Assembly: GCA_018105865.1 (NCBI GenBank)
Contig: CM030845.1
Span: 7,956,890-8,020,889, forward strand
Direction of reading: 5' to 3'
DNA length: 64,000 nt
From: Metaphire vulgaris
Taxonomy: Eukaryota > Annelida > Clitellata > Crassiclitellata > Megascolecidae
The notes beneath the pieces were generated by a model, which was given only the letters and a program-made list of their open reading frames with translations, ran no database searches and was not told where the DNA came from. Below, piece after piece: positions 13,336 through 23,500 of the stretch (its first letter is position 1; every line of letters starts with the position of its first letter). The translations under genes were made by a program, and so were the position numbers.

Positions 13336-14373
13336 GGATAGTACCCATTGGCGTAGCTACGGGGGAGCGTGGGGTCGGGCCCCCTATTCTGGTTGGAACT
13401 GGTCGTTGGGATTTGCATAAACCTGTTGATAATTCGAGTAGGGGGAGGGGGTAGGTAGCATGATCGAGGAGAATACGTGAAGAGAGAATTTCCGAAGAGA
13501 AGAGCTCCTAGACGAGATTCTTTCTCGTCGTAGACATTTTTCATTTCAACCCGAAAATGCATATATCCCCCATTTATGGAATCTGGCTACGCCACTAATA
13601 ATGCCTGTCAGTAGTAGAGTGTCATAATGACAGCGGTCTGTCGGAATTTTAAAAACATAGACTAATTATGTACTGATTAAACTCAAAAATATGGCCGATT
13701 GATTGTGGCTGTAATCGGATACCTGAAGAAATCTTTCAGGTATCGATTCTGTTTAGCCCAAGGCGCAAATGCAGGTAGATGGTAACACTGGTTTACCTGT
13801 TGCGAAAGCTGTTTACTACTGCCGCACAAGAAATTGTACATGCCGACTAAGAGATTGTTCAAAGCAAATTGATGTAGTACACTTCAACTATACCTTAGTG
13901 TAGTTTTACTGTTTAATTTCAACGTTATTTGCTAGCAGTCTTTTAGATCTATTTATAAGGATGTTAGCATTCTGAAATCAACGATAGGCGAATGGTTAAG
14001 CTGACAGGTGCCGTTCTTTGGCGCCTCGATTGTGGGGCTTATTAACGACCAGTTTCTGAAGAAAATCTTCCATTGATGGCCATTAGAAACATTAGTTTCG
14101 GAACCTGCGAGGCTTTTATCGCGTTTTATTTCGGTCGATAGATGGCTTATCGCGCGCGTCTCGCAGCAGGCGTGACGCGGTAATTATAAGCGCAGAAAAT
14201 GGAAAGAAAATCAACTTATCGAAGCGAAATTAAGCGGGACGTCGGCAAGACAGAGTCGGACGACGCGTGAACCGACTGCAAACGACAGAGCTTATGACGA
14301 CCGAGACCTTTCTGAAGTAGGATCAAGAGGGCGAAAATGGAAGCAACGACGACGACGACGGAAGGCATCAGGG

Positions 14374-14405
<32 letters not shown>

Positions 14406-14823
14406 AGAGGAGAGAACTGCTGAAAGTGAACGAAAATTAGGAAATTGGATTAAGGAGGAAAGGAAAGGCGTCGGAACAGAGTGGGCGCTTGATTCGGCTA
14501 ATGGACGAAGAGCTGTCGTTGTTGTAGTAGTAGTAGAAAGACCAAAGTAATCGACGTCGAATGCTCGACGACGTTTGAAGTCGTTCTCTGGTTTTTGTGC
14601 CGGCGAAAACAGGGCGAACAGGGAAACAAACAAGATGGACAAGATGGCGGAATGTCGTAGGTTATTCATGACGATGACGTCACTGAATGACGCCAGAAAA
14701 CAAGTCATTCGTGGTACTCAACCAAACAGTTAGCTGTTTCTTAGTTCTTGCTTTCACTAGTTTGTCTACGTATTGTCGGCTGACTGAAGAAGGTAGGCTT
14801 AAAACATGGGTTCAGTCTACGGT

Positions 14824-14854
<31 letters not shown>

Positions 14855-17434
14855 GGTTTATATATATGGTTTATATATATGGTTTATATATAACGCTTAA
14901 CGCTGTGCTGAAACTTGATGCTAAAGTTTATTTTTAAATTAGCGTAAGCACAATTTTTAGAAAATAGGCTTCAAAGCTTCAACTCAATTTCATCTTAATG
15001 TGTGACTGATATGCTAAGCAATGCTCTCTGAAAAGGAACAATGAATTAATTATTTGCGAAATATCGCCATCGACATGAAAGTGCAACTGTGACATTTTCC
15101 AATATGTCGTTATTCTTTGGCAGATCGTCAACGAGTATCGTCTGAAAATATCAAAACCGAAACCCGCTTGACATTAATTTCATTCCGGGAAATTGCCATT
15201 AACCGAAAGTAATCTGTCCGCGTTTGAAAAAGCGCGTCTGTCGGTGTCTATGTCCCAGTTTATGAACGTTCTTTTGACGGACAACAAAGCTTAACAGTTT
15301 ACTCGTGAAGAGCTGATTTCAAAGACATCGAAGCTGTCGGCCGCCGAGCAGGGCAGACGGAGATTTGCGATGAAATGGAACTTCGTTCACCTTTGACCTC
15401 ATCAACTGAAACTGCTGCCATCTGTAGTTCGATTGAGAATGGACTGACTTTGTCACATGTCATTGAAATCCTACTTCATCCGACCATTCGATCATCGCAC
15501 TTTTTCCCTATTGACTGATGCCGGTGGTGCAATATGGCGAATGTTTTTTCATGTACGAGGCGATGCTTTATATCGAGAACCGTTTCGAGGGGAGGGGCAC
15601 AAAGTATTAAAAATGTTTTCAGAACCATGTGACTTAATATAAGACGTGTTGCTTACATTGAATATCGTCCACCGAAATCTAGTAGCACAGATTATCGATT
15701 GAAGTGAGATGACATGGATGACATGACGTCATGGATCAGATCACTCTCTTTGTAAAAACCGTGCCAATGATAACTCAATGTAATACGGGCTTTGCACTGG
15801 GAAATCACAATGTGTTAACACTAGGAATTTAGAGACAAGGGCAAGCATGTACAGAGAGCAGCACCACAGAGGGAAAAGGCGATACAGTTAGAGCGACGGA
15901 TAGACAGACAGACAGACGGAGCTAGAGACAGAAGATTTGTGTTTGATCCACGCCTGAACGGGTTTTTGAGATCGATGATTGAAACGGTGTTTACCTACGC
16001 GTCTACGGTCTACTCTGCCTCTGTCTCTGTCTCTGTCTCTACCTCTCTCAGTGCCTGCATCTCACGGCCGAGCGCTAAGGCTGAAACCCAACCCTAAAAT
16101 ATGCTATAATGGAAATCTGGCGATCCATATTGTAATGCGGACCACATGCGTACCGCGGGAGGACGTCAATGACGCTGTTTACTCGCAAGGAACGAAATGC
16201 GACTACGATCTCCACCTGATCGAACAGGATATCGAAATTCACCTGTTCACTTACCTGCAGACACATTCTCCCTCCCTACCTCCTCCTTCCCTACCTCCCT
16301 CCCAACCCGGTCTATTCATTCAGGAAAGATCGGACCCGGTCTTAGCACCCACATCCCCACAACCACAAAATATTTTATCTCCGACAATTCCTTTATTTCG
16401 CCAGGAGCGCCTCTTTGTAGAAATATAAGAGGCGCTATACAAATGCAACATTACATTACGTTAGTTTTCGGTTCGATTGGCTTTGAAAAAGCGGTTCTTT
16501 GTGTAGAAAAGTTGAATGACCCCCGTCTATTCTCAAAATCTCGACATCTAAATTGCTTGAGTGTATAGTTAGTTGCTCGTAGGATGAAGAAGCATTTATC
16601 CACAGATTATCTCCGTCTTCCTATTCAATCTGCCTAGCTCCACTTCCGCCTGCACTCTACTGAGAGAGACTAGCGGTTCACGGTGGCATCATTACCGTTA
16701 TGGACTAAGGCGATTTCAACACCACTGGTATACATTTGGCCGAGATGGTTTATACCAACCAAAGATCAATTTTTTTCTAATAATTGCACCATTTCGTAAA
16801 AGCGTGAATTTGTAAAAAAACGATTCCGTTAAGCGGCAGAGTTCTGCTTTTAGCGTTCGTCGATATCTCTGCCACATCGAACTAAATGACTGATATCTTC
16901 TGACGCATAATGATACTATATACATTATACAATACTATAGGCCTACTATTCAATCATAAAGCCATGCATTCTAGTTCTTATTTATGCAAATTAAGTTCTA
17001 AGTTAATTATTGTTATTGTTCATGACAATTTATATAGCGCCGTAGCATAGCAAGGGGCACAGTCAAAGGTGCCATACAAGAAACATGGGAACGAGATGTT
17101 AAATAGGTGAGTCTTTAATTTGATCGCAAAGTCCTCTAATGAAGTGGCCGCCGACACTGTAGCCGGTAGCGAATTCCAGAGGAGAGGGTTTCCTCGTGAA
17201 AAAGAACGTTCGCCGAATTTGAGTGTCTTTAATGGCCGCCTGCTTCAAATAATCCAGGTTATCGGGCGCTTTTTGACGACACTCGTCAATTTTTGACCCA
17301 GGTAAGTGACACTAATTCTAAAAACAATTGCACTATTCAAAATAAACCTCGGTAGCTTAGGATATTAGATTGGATGGGAACGACAGTGGTTCTCACACAG
17401 GGCAGTCCCTACTGAACCACTTTAAACCTTGCTA

Positions 17435-17486
<52 letters not shown>

Positions 17487-17874
17487 TATTTCGTAGACTC
17501 ATGAAAACGCTCAATCTGCTATTCTTGGAGGCGGCTCCACAGGGGTCCGCTCCCCATTGAATGCCTGGTCTCCAGTGGCCCCCATCGAGGGTGATAGTCT
17601 TCCTGTATGTGCTGATTTATTTATGAAAAATAGTTGCTCCCATGCTTAGAAGTTGCCACCCCAACGGCACCCCCTCGCCCCCAGCTTGCCAAATCCAGGA
17701 GCCGTCACTGGCCATCCTGAATGAATCGTGGCCTATATTTTTTATGTAGGAAATCTACCGTTCTGTAATAAGCATTGAAACTCCGGGCAGCTAATCTACA
17801 CGACAAGTGGTCCGACTGATAAGAAGCGCATTAAAGGTGTTGTGTACTGCGGCCCAAAATACCGAAAATATGGC

Positions 17875-17943
<69 letters not shown>

Positions 17944-19218
17944 TGCGTTGTAAGGATAGTGGCTTCCGGTCAAAGCTGATGAGAGAAGTGCAAAGAACTG
18001 GAAAGAGAATAGAATTCTCGATCGAAAATGCGATGCATATTTTCTATCGCAGAACGAAATATTTCCGCATCAGATCGAATAGCAAATTCACATTTTGATT
18101 AAATTATTCTGTACTTGTCCTGGATGGATATATGCATATAATAATATCTGCAGCTATATGATTTATTTAAATATTGTATTCTATATTCACCCTGCACGTT
18201 TGCATTTTGATGCACAAACTCATATCACACATTCAACGATTGTCGAGGTGCTGAGGGAGAGCAGGGAACTTACTTATATTACTGATATTACTTTCTTACT
18301 TACTCACACGTGGAAGAGTATCGGTGCAAACCAAGATTACCAGCTATGGAATGAAACGGGATGGGAGAGCACACAATGGTATGTCCCATGGGATCCAAGG
18401 AACAGTGGCCATGGCATAGCAACTTGAGCTACGTCAGAACTACTCTTTTTAAACGTTTCACCCTTTAAAAGCTTGTGGCCCTTCTTTTTCTTCGTATAGG
18501 CTACTTGCATCCATAGTTTCGTTTGGAACAGCAAACTTAATAGAGCTAATAAATTCTGCCGTTTTACGTGTCTCTTTGTGCATGTATAGTCCTATTCACT
18601 ACACACTAAACCTATAAACTCTAGTAAATTTCATAATTCATAATTTTATCTGAACTGTATTCCATATTAATATTCCATATTAATATTATAACGGGAATCC
18701 CATGCATTATATGGGATGCGATGGGATGGACATAAATTGCCATGGGATGGGATGAGACAGAAAAATACATCCCATGAACAAGCCTGACTCTTGAAATCAT
18801 GATTGACTACCGTGATAACTGTGTTTGTACGCTGTACAGTCAGGGATATTTTTACACCCCCTAATGCCCTCTACACCCCAATCTGAGACCGACCCCCCAA
18901 TCTGAGAGCCGGATGCCATTTTGCTTGTCAGATTTGTCTGCATATCCAAATGCAGTCAAACCTCTCACGTAATGATTTTCTACGCATAAGTTTAATGTAC
19001 AACGGTGACAGCGATGATATTGGTACTAGTAGTAGCTGTAGTGGTCGTGGTCTGTACCGATCATAAAACCGGGTCACTAGATGCTACGGTCGCCCGCCCG
19101 CCCCCGCCCCAATGCCTTTCAAGTCCGTACGCGTAATCACACGCCAAGTATTTTTACGATCTGCAGCAACAGTTGTTCAGTGGTTTCACCAATGTCGACT
19201 GTTGTTTGTCCGGTCGAC

Positions 19219-19314
<96 letters not shown>

Positions 19315-19315
19315 G

Positions 19316-19413
<98 letters not shown>

Positions 19414-20460
19414 GCTGCCGCCGCTGCGCGTTTTATAAATAATCGAATGTCCATCCAGGGCAATGTTAATAGCGATGCGACGACCGATTCGCTGTGTGGG
19501 TAATCGACACCGTGTATCTACAATAGCCCCTGTTCGACGACTGTTCGGGGGAGGGACAGAGTTTCAGCAAATGCGAAGCAGAAATCTAATTGATTGCATT
19601 GCAACCGACAAAGCCACGTCGTACGCCATGACGGCAATTAGGAACCGGAATTGCAAACACGGGCGAAGGATATTTTTAACCGGGACGCGAAATCAGCGAA
19701 AAAACGAAAAGAAAAACCAGCACACTGCATTTCACCAACTCGAAATATTATGATAAAATGCGTCCAGTTTTAGTTAAATAAGCTTGTTTGCAACGAGTGC
19801 TTTCATGCTTATTAATGTTGCACTTTAAAATTAAAGATATTGTGTCGGCATCATGACATGACATGGCAAATGCTATTATATGTAATCATAGGGACTTTTG
19901 CAATAAATCTGGGTAGGAAATGGCCAATATCTCCCGTCATTTTTGACGGGTTAACAGCTAGTATATAAACTGTATATAAGAAATATTGGGTTGCTTCGTG
20001 TCTACAGTGGAGTAGATGCATTTTCGACGCATTTCACTTCGACGCCAGCTTATTTTTGTTTGTAAATCGTTGTTAGTTAACTGCTTCGGCGGTTTTTTCG
20101 GCATCATCAGAGGAAAAGTACAAAAAGTACATTGTACCTGAAGATATTTCGACGACAAAATGGACTAACCGCCAATGACGGCCAATCCATAAGAAATCGA
20201 ACCAAGTGCTCACCAAGTGCTCAACTCCTCTCTCTCTCTATTCTCTCTCTCTCTCTCTGTCTCTCTGTCTGTCTCTGTCTCTGTCGAACATTTATTTCTC
20301 TGAAATATTGATCAAAAAGACGCCAGAGAGACATGGAAAGAGCGAGAGACAGAGATAGACAGGCAGAGACGGAGACTTTCAGCGAGGATTAATGGAGAGA
20401 AACCGTTTGAGAGAAATAAATATCGATGTTTACAGATAAGCTATTGAGTTTTTGACTACC

Positions 20461-20519
<59 letters not shown>

Positions 20520-23500
20520 TGAATATCATACCATAATAAAATGGAATAAGGAAATAGATTTGTTTTGACCGGATAGAAATATAGGAAGTGATGAGACGAC
20601 GACGACGACGAGTATGATGGTAACATGCTCATGATTATTTCGTTGTTGCTTAATAATGATGTCGTTGCTGACAGTGGTGGCAACGATGATGGTGCCGCTG
20701 CAACTACTGTTGGTGTAGTTGTTCGCGATGATAATGACGATGGCGGTGAAGGGGTAGCGATGAAGACAATGATGACGGCGACGACGACGACGACGATGAG
20801 AAAGTTATCTATGGCGATGATGGTGGTGATGGTGATGATGATGATGATTTGAAGATGGCGTCATATTGGCATTAGCGTAAGATTACCAGATGGATGTATA
20901 TGTGTCGTTGTACTTGCGAAATTGTTCAACGCGGAACATACTTTAAACCCATAACAGCCCAATTGGTCGGAAAGTGTTCTATTCAGCCTTCAGGTACCAT
21001 AGCTTTTTTCAATCCACACTCCTCGCCGTACCGGAAGTCACGTGGTCCAAAGCGGACGCCGAGTCCGTTTTTATAGCGAAAAATAAGGTCGCGATGAGTT
21101 CGGTTTTCGTAGCGCCTATTTTGATGCTCGTCGATAGGAATCGAATGTCAATTTACAAAAAAATCGAGTTTCCTAGTATTCAGCCTATAAAAAATTTGAC
21201 TCGAAGTCTAGTCGGAAGTGGGGAAACTGCGTTTTGATTTCTGACTACCGTCAAGTGCGGACGGCAGCTTCTGAGTCGGGGCGGAGGGTGGGAGTGGGGG
21301 CGGGGGGTTAGTGAAATGGGAGTTCTCGGAATAAAAGAGGAGAGGGCAGCGAATGACAAGTGTGGAAAGGGACGGAAGATTAAATAAAAACAAACTGCGC
21401 AAATAGCGAGTCTCCCCACAAGAAAAGGATGTCGCACGAAGAGCTAGAAAAATCTATCGTATTATGGAAGAGTCGGTTGTTATCGTTGGAAATAACGTAG
21501 CATACATGTGTAATCTCTCCAGATTGTTTGTTTGATTAACCGACAGCAATTTAGGGGCCTTCCATAAATGACGTCACGCACTTAAGGTGGTTCAAACATT
21601 TGTGACGATGTGTGACGACGGGTGGGGGGGGGGTGTTCCACAAATGTGACGTCACATAATACTAAATATTTTTTATTAATACCGCAATGCTATGTTACCG
21701 CAAAATTGAGCGTATTTTACAATTATAATTATTATACACTTCATCTTTAAAAAGGAATTTTAAAAAGTTTCTGAATATTGTTTCAACTATAATAATTATA
21801 ATGAATATTTTCAAACGAAACGTTAATCTTGACATTGGAAAGACGACAATAGGAGGGGGTTAACGCGTTGTGACGTCATATTTGAGGGGGTCTGACTTTT
21901 TGTGACGACGTGTGACGAAGGGGGGGGGGTCAAAAACTGCCAAAATCGCGTGACGTCATTTATGGATGGGCCCCAAATACAGAAGTATTCGTACGCACTA
22001 CCTCACTCTTGTTGGCTAACAAATTGGACTTTTAATGTAACTGTTTGCCTGTGACCACATCTGAGTTTACTACCTCATCGATCATTACCGTTTCAACCTA
22101 GCGACGAATCGACGCCGGGTCAAAGTTCACGCCCCTTGACCTCTATGAATATTTAACTTAGCCGCCAGATAGCCGCTATCGTACAGTACACTGTCACACG
22201 GCCATGGATCACGCGGACATTTGAATATAAATAATTCTGTGCTTTCTAAAATTTGCAGCAAAAGTCGTTTCTGTCATTACTTATACTCTTAATTTACAAA
22301 TCATTTTTACTCAAAACTTGTAAATAAAATTTCGAAAAATTACGATGTAAATCCAAAATAATCGAAATTTAAAACTATAAAACGACATAACGCATACAAG
22401 CGAAGAAAAAAGCAAAATCAAAGAAAACGCGTTCTGCCTTTTTACACGACTCCATTAATTAAGGAGACTCTTTGAATGAGTATATGCACTTGGAACGTTT
22501 GGCAGAAATATAGGTCTTGAATAAGTCTATGAACTTTTTGACACGTAGAATGCCTGTCTTGATATCTATGTAGAGTAATTTGACCAGAAAATTGAATCAA
22601 AAACATGTAAATGCAGTAAAACTGACTAACAATTTTATGCACAATTCGGGTAATTTGTCTAAAATCGAATTTACGTCGTATATCGATGATGTATTATTTA
22701 AAACCATTCGTCGTGTGGTAGTTAATGAACAGAGGTCTATTCTTAATGACAGTCTATACGCTTGTTCCATCGATTTCCCCATGTGTGGGACGCCTGGAAC
22801 ATGTCGTTAACTATACACAAATTATGATGAATGTACACGCGGTTGCTTGCTAAGAAGAATGAGGAAAACAGGGGACAACATTGAACGAAGTCCAGGCTCG
22901 AGAACAATAATTGAACCGGCATTCATTCGAGTTATATAGAGCGCAAAGGGAGAAATGCAGAAGTATATAAAAAGAACAATATATAAAATGCGACAGGAGC
23001 GCTTTTGACAAACAAGGAGGAAAATGAAAAAGATACAAGTTGCCGGCATATAATATATTTGCCATGTCTTCAAGTTCTAATCGAATCTCTGCGAAAATGA
23101 CTGTCTTGTTCGGATTTGTTCGATCATTCTTGGTAGCGGAACACTTAGTCATTCGCTTTAATACGTCTGTGTAAAGAAGCCATTAAGCCCGTTAAATCGC
23201 GAGACTGGTAAACGAGGATTGGCGCAGAAAAAATGGGATTGGCGCAGAAAAAATGGGATTGGCGCAGAAAAAATGGGATTGGCGCAGAAAAAATGGGATT
23301 GGCGCAGAAAAAATGGACGCGTCTCTGCTACGAGGCAAATGATTTTGAATTTCGTTCATCATCACCCCCGAAAGACTGATTTCTGTCGGAGTTCTCGCTC
23401 GGCTTGACCGCGAGCCAAGATTGAGCCTTATTATTCTCTTTGTATCAGTTTAGAATAGCTTAGAATTAGTCAATAAGCTAAGTGAGATTTCTCTATAGAG

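Larger units (their letters stand above)
13598..17000. other. Tetraspanin intron 1, first part
   Basis: Unique sequence with a GA run at 14372-14400, the weak peptide candidate at 14669 and an unclassified frame at 15979. No recognisable exon. Confidence 0.5.
17942..20221. other. Tetraspanin intron 1, middle part
   Basis: No gene recognised. Contains repeated gggatgggatg words near 18350-18770, the long GA tract at 19219, and the LINE-free segment 19420-20200. Confidence 0.5.

Noticed and set aside
23219..23407. Repeat protein (KKWDWRRKNG-type units)
   Set aside because: It arises from the 20-bp tandem repeat cycling through three frames.
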